This document shows, in pieces, positions 17,225-24,831 of a stretch of 42,601 nucleotides of DNA. The stretch is from Burkholderiaceae bacterium. Lineage in GTDB: Bacteria; Pseudomonadota; Gammaproteobacteria; Burkholderiales; Burkholderiaceae_C. The stretch's first letter is position 1, and each line of letters opens with the position of its first letter. Below the pieces are notes generated by a model. The model had not been told where the DNA came from, did no database searches, and saw only the letters and a program-made list of their open reading frames with translations. Made by a program: the position numbers and the translations under genes. The stretch lies in assembly GCA_004323695.1 (NCBI GenBank), contig SCRU01000051.1, forward strand, positions 1 to 42,601. The letters are read 5' to 3'.

Positions 17225-18087
17225 CACAACTCCTGCAGTCGCATGGAAAAGTCGGTGGCTTTCACGTCCTTGGTCAGGGCCCCGACCGAGATTCGGTCCA
17301 CCCCGGTTTCGGCCAGCGCGCGCAGGCCGTCCAGCGTGACGCCGCCCGAAATTTCGAGGACCGCGCGCCCCGCATTGATACGCACGGCCTCGCGCAGCGT
17401 CGGCAAATCCATGTTGTCGAGCAGCACCATTTGGGCGCCGGCCTCCAGGGCCTCCACAAGCTGCGCCAGCGTCTCGACCTCGATTTCCACGAAGCGGGCC
17501 TGCGCTGCAACACGCGCGGCCGCCGCCAGCACCGGCCTGACGCCACCCGCCGCCGCGATATGGTTTTCCTTGATCAGCACCGCGTCATGAAGGCCGATGC
17601 GGTGATTCGTGCCGCCGCCCGTGCGCACCGCGTACTTTTGCGCCAGGCGCAGGCCCGGCAGGGTCTTGCGCGTGTCCACGATCTGCGCGCGGGTGCCGCG
17701 CACGGCGTCCACGTAACGCGCCGTCTTGGTCGCCACCGCGCTGAGCAGTTGCAGAAAATTCAGGGAGGTCCGCTCCGCGGTCAGCAAGCCGCGCGCGGGG
17801 CCTTCGACTTCCAGCACGACCTGTCCCGCGCTGCAACGCTGGCCCTCCGCGACCTGCCAGCGGCTTTGCAGCTGCGGCTGCACCTGCCGCAGCGTGGCAT
17901 CGACCCAGGGGGCGCCACAGATCACCGCAGCCTCGCGCGCGGTCACGCGCGCCCGCACGCGACGCCCGTCCGGCACCAGGCCCGCGGTGAGGTCGCCACC
18001 ACCCACGTCTTCCGCCACGGCCCGGGCCGCATCGGCGCGAGCCAGTTCAGCCACCTGGGCGGGGGAAAAGTCAAAAATGCTGGTCAT
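17224..18087 (-). CDS. nadC: Nicotinate-nucleotide pyrophosphorylase (carboxylating)
   Basis: Quinolinate phosphoribosyltransferase (287 residues): converts quinolinate and PRPP into nicotinate mononucleotide, CO2 and pyrophosphate. Seen are [14 protein letters not shown] near the N-terminus, [13 protein letters not shown], the active-site run [10 protein letters not shown] and [20 protein letters not shown], and the C-terminal barrel strand [29 protein letters not shown] in pieces. I start at ATG 18087 (MTSIFDFS); an in-frame ATG at 18099 would add four residues. It precedes and overlaps nadA by one base in the same operon. A 77-base gap separates it from gpsA upstream, so it could share that transcript or have its own promoter. 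Confidence 0.96.
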   Translation of the reverse strand: MTSIFDFSPAQVAELARADAARAVAEDVGGGDLTAGLVPDGRRVRARVTAREAAVICGAPWVDATLRQVQPQLQSRWQVAEGQRCSAGQVVLEVEGPARGLLTAERTSLNFLQLLSAVATKTARYVDAVRGTRAQIVDTRKTLPGLRLAQKYAVRTGGGTNHRIGLHDAVLIKENHIAAAGGVRPVLAAAARVAAQARFVEIEVETLAQLVEALEAGAQMVLLDNMDLPTLREAVRINAGRAVLEISGGVTLDGLRALAETGVDRISVGALTKDVKATDFSMRLQEL

Positions 18088-18164
18088 GGCGGCGAGCATA
18101 GCGGCATCCGGGAAGCGGCGCTGTGGCGGGCCTATGGGCAGGGTACGGCCGAGCATGGGGCCGG

Positions 18165-19172
18165 CTACAGATGTTCGTGCCGGGGTTCGCGCCCCATCAG
18201 GGCCGCCACCGCGTCGCCTGCCGCGAGCTGCCCGGCCAGCAGGGCGTCCACCGCCTGCGAGATCGGCATCTCCACGCCCAGCCGCGCGGCGCGCTGAACC
18301 ACCGTGCGCGCGCAATACACCCCCTCAGCCACGTGGCCGAGCGAATCCGCCGCTTGCCGCGGCGCCATACCCTGCGCCAGCAGCAGGCCAACCTTGCGAT
18401 TCCGGCTCAGGTCGCCGGTCGCGGTCAGCACCAGATCGCCCAGACCGGACAGTCCCATGAAGGTGTCGGCACGCGCGCCCAGCGCCAGCCCCAGGCGCGT
18501 CATCTCGGCCAGGCCGCGCGTGATAAGGGCGGCGCGCGCATTCAGCCCCAGGCCCAGGCCGTCGCACAGACCGGTGGCGATCGCCAGCACGTTCTTGACC
18601 GCGCCGCCGACTTCTACGCCCGTGACATCGTCATTCGCATACACGCGCAGGCTCGGGCCGTGCAAGGCCTCGACCAGCGCGGCGCACACCGGGGCGTGCT
18701 CGCTGGCGGCCACCAGCGCGGTCGGGCGGCCTTGCGCCACCTCCAGCGCGAAGCTCGGGCCGCTCAGCACGCCCGCTATTAAATCAGGAGCCTCCTGCTC
18801 TTTGACCTCATGGGCCAGCAGCCCAAATGATGGGGATCGGGCGGCTTCAAAGCCCTTGCACAGCCAGGCCACGGGCGCGGTGCAGGTTTGAAGCTCGCCG
18901 AGCAGGCCGCGCAATCCCGACATGGGCGTGGCGACGATGACCAGATCCTGCCCCGCCACCACGGCGGACACCGGCCCCGCGCGCACCTGCAGCGGCGCCG
19001 GCAGCGCAACGCCCGGCAGGTAGCGGGTGTTCACCTGTTGCGCCCGGATCTGGGCAGCCTGCGCCGCGTCGCGCGCCCATAGCGTGACCTGGTGCCGCGC
19101 CGTCGCGTTCTGGCACGCGCTGATGGCCAGCGCCGTGCCCCAGGAGCCTGCGCCCAACACTGCAATTTTCAT
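18165..19172 (-). CDS. gpsA: Glycerol-3-phosphate dehydrogenase [NAD(P)+]
   Basis: Makes sn-glycerol 3-phosphate from dihydroxyacetone phosphate for phospholipid synthesis (335 residues, cytoplasm). The N-terminal cofactor fold is [12 protein letters not shown]. The catalytic lysine lies in [14 protein letters not shown], with [14 protein letters not shown] and the substrate-binding [13 protein letters not shown] after it. The segment between the KGFE strand and the SGPSF motif is about three residues longer than in E. coli GpsA, and its DNA (18775-18832) matches a dispersed repeat. A second repeat copy fills the leader, and no Shine-Dalgarno sequence precedes the ATG. Order secB-gpsA is conserved in many proteobacteria. 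The enzyme should be active, as all known catalytic parts are present. Confidence 0.95.
   Translation of the reverse strand: MKIAVLGAGSWGTALAISACQNATARHQVTLWARDAAQAAQIRAQQVNTRYLPGVALPAPLQVRAGPVSAVVAGQDLVIVATPMSGLRGLLGELQTCTAPVAWLCKGFEAARSPSFGLLAHEVKEQEAPDLIAGVLSGPSFALEVAQGRPTALVAASEHAPVCAALVEALHGPSLRVYANDDVTGVEVGGAVKNVLAIATGLCDGLGLGLNARAALITRGLAEMTRLGLALGARADTFMGLSGLGDLVLTATGDLSRNRKVGLLLAQGMAPRQAADSLGHVAEGVYCARTVVQRAARLGVEMPISQAVDALLAGQLAAGDAVAALMGREPRHEHL
18775..18832 (+). repeat. Dispersed repeat copy 2, inside the gpsA reading frame
   Basis: GCTATTAAATCAGGAGC, ten variable bases, then a stretch ending ATGGGCCAGCAGCCCAAATG. It follows the order of the other copies and runs antisense to gpsA. 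It is translated in the gpsA frame as about residues 113-132, in the variable stretch between KGFE and SGPSF. It is the most diverged copy, as expected for one under coding constraint. Confidence 0.5.
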
Positions 19173-19213
19173 AGCTAACTATGTATATCCAATATGGGCT
19201 ACAGGCCAAATTT
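19171..19213 (+). repeat. Dispersed repeat copy 3, in the gpsA leader
   Basis: ATAGCT, nine variable bases, TATCCAATATGGGCTACAGG, then an AT-rich tail. Its spacing is identical to copy 1. It begins at the gpsA start codon and fills almost all of the 50-base gap to secB, so it occupies the place where a gpsA ribosome site would be expected. Confidence 0.6.
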
Positions 19214-19222
19214 GCTTGAATT

Positions 19223-19684
19223 CTACTGGGTAGCGATGGCCGGCGCCGGCGCGGCGCCGTTGCCCTGGGCCTGCTGCTGCTCGTACATGGCCTGGAAGTT
19301 GATTTCCGACAAATGCACCGGCGGAAAGCCGGCGCGCTGGATCAGGTCGGCCACGTTGCCGCGCAGATAGGGATACACGATTTGCGGGCACGCGATGCCC
19401 AGGATCGGCCCGGTCTGCTCGACAGGCAGGTTGCGCAACTCGAAAATGCCGGCCTGCTTGGCCTCGACCAGGAACATCGTCTTGTCCTTGATCCGGGTTT
19501 GCACGGTGGCCGTCACCGTCACCTCGAACATGCCCTCGCTCACGGGGGCGGTGTTCACGCCCAACTGGATATCCACGGTGGGCTGGTCCGGCTCCAGCAG
19601 GATGGCGGGCGAATTGGGCTGCTCCAGCGAAGCCTCCTTCAGGTACACGCGCTGGATCTGGAATACGGGGTCTTGGTCAGCCAT
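19223..19684 (-). CDS. secB: Protein-export chaperone SecB
   Basis: A tetrameric cytoplasmic chaperone (153 residues) that keeps precursor proteins unfolded and hands them to SecA. Family segments are [19 protein letters not shown] near the N-terminus, [32 protein letters not shown], and the core [33 protein letters not shown] in pieces. The acidic SecA-contact residues are within these blocks. The C-terminus is an Ala/Gln/Gly/Pro-rich tail. It is part of the rhodanese-grxC-secB-gpsA run, the same order as E. coli yibN-grxC-secB-gpsA. Confidence 0.97.
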   Translation of the reverse strand: MADQDPVFQIQRVYLKEASLEQPNSPAILLEPDQPTVDIQLGVNTAPVSEGMFEVTVTATVQTRIKDKTMFLVEAKQAGIFELRNLPVEQTGPILGIACPQIVYPYLRGNVADLIQRAGFPPVHLSEINFQAMYEQQQAQGNGAAPAPAIATQ

Positions 19685-19784
19685 GGGTTTCTTTCAGGTC
19701 AAAAAAGCCAAGCCCACCGGAAGCGTTCTTCCCGGCGGGCGCTAAAGGTACGGATTACTGGCGCAATTATCTCAGGTGGGCCGC

Positions 19785-20045
19785 TCAGGCTGCATTGAGC
19801 AGCGGCGTCAGGCCGCCCTGGCCGTCCAGCGCCATCAACTCGTCGCAGCCGCCCACATGGGTCTGCCCGATGAAGATTTGCGGCACGGTGCGCCGCCCGG
19901 TGATATCCATCATGACGCGGCGCTGTTCGGGATCCTCGTCCACGCGGATTTCCTCGATCCGCGCCACACCCCTGGAATGAAGAATCTGTTTGGCGCGAAT
20001 GCAGTAGGGGCAAACGGCCGTGGTGTACATCTTGACGGATTGCAT
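19785..20045 (-). CDS. grxC: Glutaredoxin 3
   Basis: An 86-residue dithiol glutaredoxin that reduces protein and glutathione mixed disulfides with glutathione in the cytoplasm. The active site is Cys12-Pro-Tyr-Cys15 in TAVCPYCIRAK; TVPQIFIG supplies the cis-proline and glutathione-binding strand, and HVGGCDELMALD the final helix. The length matches GrxC exactly. It is followed by secB after about 100 bases and preceded by the rhodanese gene after 18 bases. Confidence 0.96.
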   Translation of the reverse strand: MQSVKMYTTAVCPYCIRAKQILHSRGVARIEEIRVDEDPEQRRVMMDITGRRTVPQIFIGQTHVGGCDELMALDGQGGLTPLLNAA

Positions 20046-20063
20046 GTGGCGACGCTCAAACTT

Positions 20064-20474
20064 TCAGGTGTTCTGTACCGGCAGGTTAGCGTCTTTCCAC
20101 GCCTTCAGCCCGCCGGCCAGCGCTTGGGCCTGCTCGTAGCCCAGTTTTTTCGCCGCCGCGATGGCCCGGCCCGAGCGCGCGCCGGTGGCGCACACTAGGA
20201 TCAGGGGCAAGGTCTTGTTCTTCACGGTTTCGGTCAGCTTCTTCTCGAGCTCGCCGAACGGAACGTTTTTGGCGCCGCCGATGTGGCCGGCGGCGAATTC
20301 CGCCGGTTCGCTCACGTCCACCACCACGGCACGCTCGCGGTTGATCAATTGCACCGCCGTCGCCGGATCCAGGCGCCCGCCGCCGCCAGAGCCTTTGAGC
20401 ACCGGCCACAGCAGCATGCCGCCGGAGGCCAGGGCCACGCACAGCAGCATCCAGTTGTCGATAATAAATTTCAC
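20064..20474 (-). CDS. Membrane-anchored rhodanese-like protein (YibN type)
   Basis: A 136-residue protein with one N-terminal membrane segment (about residues 7-27), a short Gly-rich linker and a single rhodanese domain. The likely active cysteine is Cys95 in [10 protein letters not shown], with the family helix [21 protein letters not shown] after it. Such proteins move sulfane sulfur or protect thiols; this one would face the cytoplasm or periplasm from the inner membrane, the side not being decidable here. Start is a GTG with AAGGA upstream. It is the first gene of the rhodanese-grxC-secB-gpsA unit and is divergent from gpmA, 90 bases away. Position and structure match E. coli YibN. Confidence 0.92.
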   Translation of the reverse strand: MKFIIDNWMLLCVALASGGMLLWPVLKGSGGGGRLDPATAVQLINRERAVVVDVSEPAEFAAGHIGGAKNVPFGELEKKLTETVKNKTLPLILVCATGARSGRAIAAAKKLGYEQAQALAGGLKAWKDANLPVQNT

Positions 20475-20564
20475 TTGAGTCCTTGTTGGTCGCCAGCAGT
20501 TTGGCCCGTGATTTTAGAATGGAGGGCTGCACACCGGAATTTCCACCGAATTGACAAGGGCCCC

Positions 20565-21320
20565 ATGTACAAGCTGGTACTCGTTCGCCATGGCGAATCC
20601 ACCTGGAATCTCGAAAACCGCTTCACCGGCTGGACCGACGTCGACCTCACCGAAACCGGCATAGCGCAGGCCAAGGCGGCCGGCCGGCTGCTGCGCACCG
20701 ACGGCTACGAGTTCGACGTCACCCACACCAGCGTGCTCAAGCGCGCCACCCGCACGCTCTGGCACTGCCTGGACGAGATGGACCGCACCTGGCTGCCGGT
20801 AGTGCACAGCTGGCGCCTGAACGAGCGCCATTACGGCGCCCTGCAGGGCCTGAACAAGGCGGACACCGCCGCAAAGTACGGGGACGCGCAGGTGCTGGCC
20901 TGGCGGCGCAGCTACGACACGCCGCCGCCCGCGCTGGACGCCGGCGACGGGCGCTGCGAGCGCGGCGACCCGCGCTACGCCAAACTCAAGCCCGACCAGG
21001 TGCCGCTGACCGAATGCCTGAAGGACACGGTGGCCCGCGTGATGCCATTCTGGGAAGAGGCCATGGCGCCCGCCATCAAAGCCGGCAAACGCATCCTCGT
21101 GGTGGCGCACGGCAACTCGATCCGCGCGCTGGTGAAGTATCTCGATGGCATCTCCGATGCCGATATCGTCGGGCTCAACATTCCCAACGGCATTCCGCTG
21201 GTTTATGAGCTGGGCGCCGACCTGAAACCGATCCGGCACCACTATCTCGGAGACGCCGATACGGCGGCCCGGGCCGCTGCTGCGGTGGCCTCGCAAGGTA
21301 AAGCCACAGTAAAGGCTTGA
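20565..21320 (+). CDS. gpmA: 2,3-bisphosphoglycerate-dependent phosphoglycerate mutase
   Basis: Interconverts 3- and 2-phosphoglycerate in glycolysis and gluconeogenesis (251 residues). The phosphohistidine is His9 in [39 protein letters not shown] and the second histidine motif [14 protein letters not shown] are intact. The start is the ATG 20565 giving MYKLVLV; the frame is open upstream but lies in the gap shared with the divergent rhodanese. The C-terminus ends in an Ala-rich tail. ctpA begins 92 bases later on the same strand. Identification secure. Confidence 0.97.
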   Translation: MYKLVLVRHGESTWNLENRFTGWTDVDLTETGIAQAKAAGRLLRTDGYEFDVTHTSVLKRATRTLWHCLDEMDRTWLPVVHSWRLNERHYGALQGLNKADTAAKYGDAQVLAWRRSYDTPPPALDAGDGRCERGDPRYAKLKPDQVPLTECLKDTVARVMPFWEEAMAPAIKAGKRILVVAHGNSIRALVKYLDGISDADIVGLNIPNGIPLVYELGADLKPIRHHYLGDADTAARAAAAVASQGKATVKA

Positions 21321-21412
21321 GCCCCTGCCGCGAAGGCGCGAACGGTCCGGAACCGTTACAGTCAGCGGTATTCCAAGGTGTATATTGGCCTCGTCAAGTT
21401 ACCATTTTTTCT

Positions 21413-22849
21413 ATGCGTCACAAACTGAAGATTGCAAGCTGGATTTCCGTGGGTCTGCTGGCCGGGGCGTTGACCACGATCTCACTTCAGACACTCGCCC
21501 GGGGCGCGCTGGCGCCACTCCCCCTGGAGCAATTGCAGCAGCTGGCTTCGGTATTCGGCCTGATCAAGACCGACTATGTCGATCCGGTGGACGAGAAGAA
21601 ACTCATCTCCGATGCCATCTCCGGGATGGTCTCGGGGCTGGACCCGCATTCGGAATATTTCGACAAGGCGGCGTTCAAGGAATTCCGTGAAGGCACGACC
21701 GGCAAGTTTGTCGGCGTCGGTATCGAGATCACGCAGGAAGACGGCCTGGTCAAGGTGGTGTCGCCGATTGAAGGCTCGCCCGCTTACAAGGCCGGGATCA
21801 AGCCGAACGACCTGATCACGAAGATTGACGATACCGCGGTCAAGGGCCTGACACTCACCGAGGCGGTGAAAAAAATGCGGGGCCAGCCCGGAACCACGGT
21901 GACCCTCACGATTCTGCGCAAGAGCGAGAACCGCAGCTTCCCCGTGACCCTGACACGGCAGGAAATCCAGACCCACTCGGTTCGCGGCAAGCTGATCGAG
22001 CCCGGCTACGCCTGGATTCGCATCAGCCAGTTTCAGGACGACACCGTCGCTGAATTCGTGCTCAAGGCGGAGGAGATCTATAAACGGGATCCCAACCTGA
22101 AAGGGCTGGTACTGGATTTGCGCAACGACCCCGGCGGCCTGCTGGATTCGGCCGTGGCCGTTTCGGCCGCGTTCCTGCCGAGCAACTCGGTCGTGGTATC
22201 CACCAAGGGCCAGTTGCCGGACAGCAATGTCACCTACAAGGCGGCACCGGAGTTCTATCAGCGCGGCGGCGGTCCCGATCCGCTGCAGGACCTGCCCGCC
22301 GCGATGAAAACCGTGCCGCTGGTGGTGCTGGTCAACGAGGGAACCGCTTCCGCCAGCGAGATCGTGTCGGGCGCCCTGCAGGATCACAAGCGCGGCATCA
22401 TCATGGGGCACCAGACCTTCGGAAAGGGGTCGGTGCAGACCGTGCTCCCGCTCGGGCCGGACACCGGACTGAAACTCACAACGGCTCGCTACTACACCCC
22501 CAGCGGCCGCTCCATTCAGGCCAAGGGCATCGTGCCCGATGTGATGGTCGACGAGACGGCCAAGGGCAACCTTCTCGGGGCGCTGACACCCCGCGAAGCC
22601 GATCTGCCCAATCACCTCACCAACGGCCAGGGACCTTCGGCCAAGGACCCGGCTCTGGCCGAGGCCCGCAAGGAAGCGCGCAGGGAGCTTGACCTTGAGA
22701 CGCTGAACCCGAAGACGATCCCCAAATTACCCGAATTCGGCAGTGCGCAGGACTTCCAGCTGGAGCAGGCGCTGAACGAGCTCAAGGGGCTGCCGGTCGT
22801 GGTCAGCAAGACCACGGTCGAGCGCAAGGAAGCGAAGAAAGAGAATTGA
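21413..22849 (+). CDS. ctpA: Carboxy-terminal processing protease (S41 family)
   Basis: A periplasmic serine protease (478 residues) of the CtpA/Prc group that trims or degrades proteins from their C-termini. An N-terminal membrane signal (about residues 8-30) is followed by the helical N domain, a PDZ domain (about 95-180, with GVGIEITQEDG and SPAYKAGIKPNDLI) and the S41 core. The catalytic dyad fits Ser313 in GTASASEI and Lys338 in FGKGSVQ, with Gln342 as the usual third residue. The C-terminal tail is Lys/Glu-rich. The start is ATG 21413; earlier in-frame codons reach back into gpmA without family sequence. The final TGA overlaps the TTG start of the next gene. Confidence 0.95.
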   Translation: MRHKLKIASWISVGLLAGALTTISLQTLARGALAPLPLEQLQQLASVFGLIKTDYVDPVDEKKLISDAISGMVSGLDPHSEYFDKAAFKEFREGTTGKFVGVGIEITQEDGLVKVVSPIEGSPAYKAGIKPNDLITKIDDTAVKGLTLTEAVKKMRGQPGTTVTLTILRKSENRSFPVTLTRQEIQTHSVRGKLIEPGYAWIRISQFQDDTVAEFVLKAEEIYKRDPNLKGLVLDLRNDPGGLLDSAVAVSAAFLPSNSVVVSTKGQLPDSNVTYKAAPEFYQRGGGPDPLQDLPAAMKTVPLVVLVNEGTASASEIVSGALQDHKRGIIMGHQTFGKGSVQTVLPLGPDTGLKLTTARYYTPSGRSIQAKGIVPDVMVDETAKGNLLGALTPREADLPNHLTNGQGPSAKDPALAEARKEARRELDLETLNPKTIPKLPEFGSAQDFQLEQALNELKGLPVVVSKTTVERKEAKKEN

Positions 22850-23616
22850 CCGACGACCAGCTGCTGCGCTACTCGCGCCACATCCTGCTCGACGAGATCG
22901 GCATCGAGGGGCAGGAGCGGCTGCTGGCCGCGCATGCGCTGGTTATCGGCGCGGGCGGCCTGGGCTCCCCCGTGGCGCTATATCTTGCGTCGGCCGGCAT
23001 CGGCCGCATCACGCTCGTCGATGACGACACGGTGGATTTGACCAATCTGCAGCGGCAGATCGCGCATGCCACGGCACGCATCGGCATGGCCAAAGTGGAC
23101 TCCGCGATGCAGTCCATGGCCGCGATCAACCCGGCCGTGGCCGTAACCCCCGTGCGGGCGCGCGCCGACGCGCCGCTGTTGTCCGAACTGGTGGCGCGGG
23201 CCGATGTCGTGCTGGACTGCAGCGACAATTTCGCGACCCGCCACGCCGTGAACGCCGCCTGCGTCCGGCACCGCAAGCCGCTGGTATCGGGAGCCGCGAT
23301 CCGGTTCGATGGTCAGGTCACCGTGTACGACCCGCGCGACGCGCAATCGCCGTGCTACGCCTGCATCTTCCCGCCGGAGGCGAATTTCGAAGAGGCGCGC
23401 TGTGCCACCATGGGCGTGTTTGCGCCGCTGGTCGGCATCATCGGCGCCGTGCAGGCCGCCGAGGCGCTGAAACTGCTGAGCCACGCGGGCCGGCCGGTCA
23501 CCGGCCGTCTGCTGATGCTGGATGCGCGCTCGATGGAATGGAACGAGATGCGGGTGTCGCGCAACGCCGCATGCAGCGTTTGCGGCGGCACCCACACGGG
23601 CGCATCCGGTTCGTAG
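22846..23616 (+). CDS. MoeB/ThiF-family adenylyltransferase
   Basis: A 256-residue E1-like enzyme that would adenylate the C-terminal glycine of a ubiquitin-fold sulfur carrier such as MoaD or ThiS, for molybdopterin or thiamine synthesis. Seen: opening RYSRHILLDEIGIEGQE, nucleotide loop GAGGLGS (about residues 35-41), the Arg-bearing DLTNLQRQI, DCSDNFATRHAVN, the zinc pairs CYAC and CSVC, and EARCATMGVFAPLVGIIG. No rhodanese domain is attached. The start is a TTG that overlaps the ctpA stop by four bases, which points to coupled translation. MoeB and ThiF cannot be told apart from sequence alone, so no symbol is given. Confidence 0.93.
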   Translation: MTDDQLLRYSRHILLDEIGIEGQERLLAAHALVIGAGGLGSPVALYLASAGIGRITLVDDDTVDLTNLQRQIAHATARIGMAKVDSAMQSMAAINPAVAVTPVRARADAPLLSELVARADVVLDCSDNFATRHAVNAACVRHRKPLVSGAAIRFDGQVTVYDPRDAQSPCYACIFPPEANFEEARCATMGVFAPLVGIIGAVQAAEALKLLSHAGRPVTGRLLMLDARSMEWNEMRVSRNAACSVCGGTHTGASGS

Positions 23617-23728
23617 GCGTCGTCCTACAGGCGCCCGACGCCATGGCTGGCATCCGCGGCGCCGGCTGCACGGTATATTTCCAGACGATCACAAGCCTCT
23701 CCATGCGCCCGTCGCCCCGAACTCCCGA

Positions 23729-24136
23729 ATGAACCCTGCCGTGTCGTCCAGAACCTATATCGTCGAGGACAACGCGACCATCCGGGAAAATCTGGTGGCG
23801 ACGCTGGAGGAACTGGCTGGCATCCAGGCCGTGGGATTTTCCGAGACCGAGGACGAGGGCAGCCACTGGCTGACGCAAAACGGCCAGGCGTGGGATCTCG
23901 CCATCGTGGACCTGTTTCTGCGCCAGGGCAGCGGCCTTCGCGTGCTGGAAGCCTGCCGCGATCGTCGTCCGAACCAGAAGGTTGTCGTTCTGACGAATTA
24001 CGCCACCCGCGATATTCGCAAGCGCTGCGCGCAGCTGGGTGTCGACGCGGTCTTTGACAAGTCCAATGAGATCGACGCACTGATCCAGTTTTGTACCGGC
24101 CTGGGCCCGCCACCTGATACGCCGGTCAGTCAATAA
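23729..24136 (+). CDS. Single-domain response regulator (receiver only)
   Basis: A 135-residue CheY-like receiver with no output domain. The acidic pair is Glu13-Asp14 in YIVEDN, the phosphorylated residue Asp61 in AIVDLFL, Thr89 in VVLTNYA and Lys111 in VFDKSNEID. Such proteins act by protein contact or as phosphate relays. The start ATG gives MNPAVSS. Its last 11 bases overlap the 3' end of the NarL-type regulator on the other strand. With that regulator and the kinase at 24832 it makes a three-gene signalling cluster, so it may share the kinase or act as a phosphate sink. Partner unproven. Confidence 0.9.
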   Translation: MNPAVSSRTYIVEDNATIRENLVATLEELAGIQAVGFSETEDEGSHWLTQNGQAWDLAIVDLFLRQGSGLRVLEACRDRRPNQKVVVLTNYATRDIRKRCAQLGVDAVFDKSNEIDALIQFCTGLGPPPDTPVSQ

Positions 24137-24758
24137 GCCTGTTTTTCAGCGCGTAGTAGGTCAGATCGCTGTTGGACGAGAGATTCATTTTTTCCATGAG
24201 CCGGGTGCGGTACGTGCTCACCGTCTTGACACTCAAGGACAGCGTTTTGGCAATGTCTCCCGCCGTTTCGCCTTTGGCCAGTTTCAGGAATACCTGAAAC
24301 TCGCGCTCCGACAGTTGCTCATGCGGCGCCACCTCGCTGTTCTGGTTGAGCTGCTGGGCCAGCAGTTCGGCGACGGAAGGCGAAATGTAGCGCCGGCCCT
24401 GCGCAATCGTTCGCAGGGCCTGCACGATTTCCATCGGATCGCACTGCTTGTTCAGGTAGCCGCTGGCCCCCTGGCGAATCAGATTCAGGGCGTAATGCTC
24501 TTCGGGATAACCGCTCAGGATCAGCACACCGATGTCCGGCGCCTTGGCGCGGATCATGGCCAGGGCATCCAGGCCGCTCTGGCCGGGCATCGAAAGGTCC
24601 AGAACCAGCACATCCATTTCGGTTGTGCGCACCAGGTCGATGGCTTCGCGCCCGCTGGCGGCCTCGCCCACCACGCGCAGGTCCACTTGTTCGGCGAAGA
24701 ACTGTCGCAGCCCCGTTCGCACGATGACATGGTCGTCGACAATCCCGATCTTGATCAT
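24126..24758 (-). CDS. NarL/FixJ-type response regulator
   Basis: A 210-residue two-domain regulator. The receiver has IGIVDDHVIVRTGL, phosphorylated Asp54 in LVLDLSMPG, and the switch region LILSGYPEEHYALNLIRQGASGYLNK in pieces. The LuxR-type helix-turn-helix (about residues 143-205) has LSEREFQVFLKLAKGETAGD followed by KTLSLSVKTVSTYRTRLMEK. The start ATG 24758 has AGGA upstream. It is divergent from the kinase gene with a 73-base gap containing a perfect 14-base palindrome, and converges on the lone receiver. NarX-type kinases pair with this regulator class, so the divergent kinase is the likely partner. Target genes are unknown; its own promoter region and the BON lipoprotein gene are candidates. 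Confidence 0.94.
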   Translation of the reverse strand: MIKIGIVDDHVIVRTGLRQFFAEQVDLRVVGEAASGREAIDLVRTTEMDVLVLDLSMPGQSGLDALAMIRAKAPDIGVLILSGYPEEHYALNLIRQGASGYLNKQCDPMEIVQALRTIAQGRRYISPSVAELLAQQLNQNSEVAPHEQLSEREFQVFLKLAKGETAGDIAKTLSLSVKTVSTYRTRLMEKMNLSSNSDLTYYALKNRLID

Positions 24759-24770
24759 CCCGGTATCCTT

Positions 24771-24784
24771 CGGCAAGCTTGCCG
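24771..24784. promoter_or_regulatory. Perfect palindrome between divergent regulator and kinase genes
   Basis: CGGCAAGCTTGCCG is a perfect 14-base palindrome, followed on the plus strand by six T. It is 13 bases upstream of the regulator ATG and 48 bases upstream of the kinase ATG. It could be an operator shared by the divergent genes. It could also act as a weak intrinsic terminator on the plus strand, though no gene reads into it. Confidence 0.4.
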
Positions 24785-24831
24785 TTTTTTGATTATTCAC
24801 GAATTGTGCGCTGCATTCACAGGAGAGCCGT

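Noticed and set aside
21341-21357. Inverted repeat AACGGT...ACCGTT between gpmA and ctpA
   Set aside because: Only a 6-base stem with no T run; too weak to call a terminator or operator.
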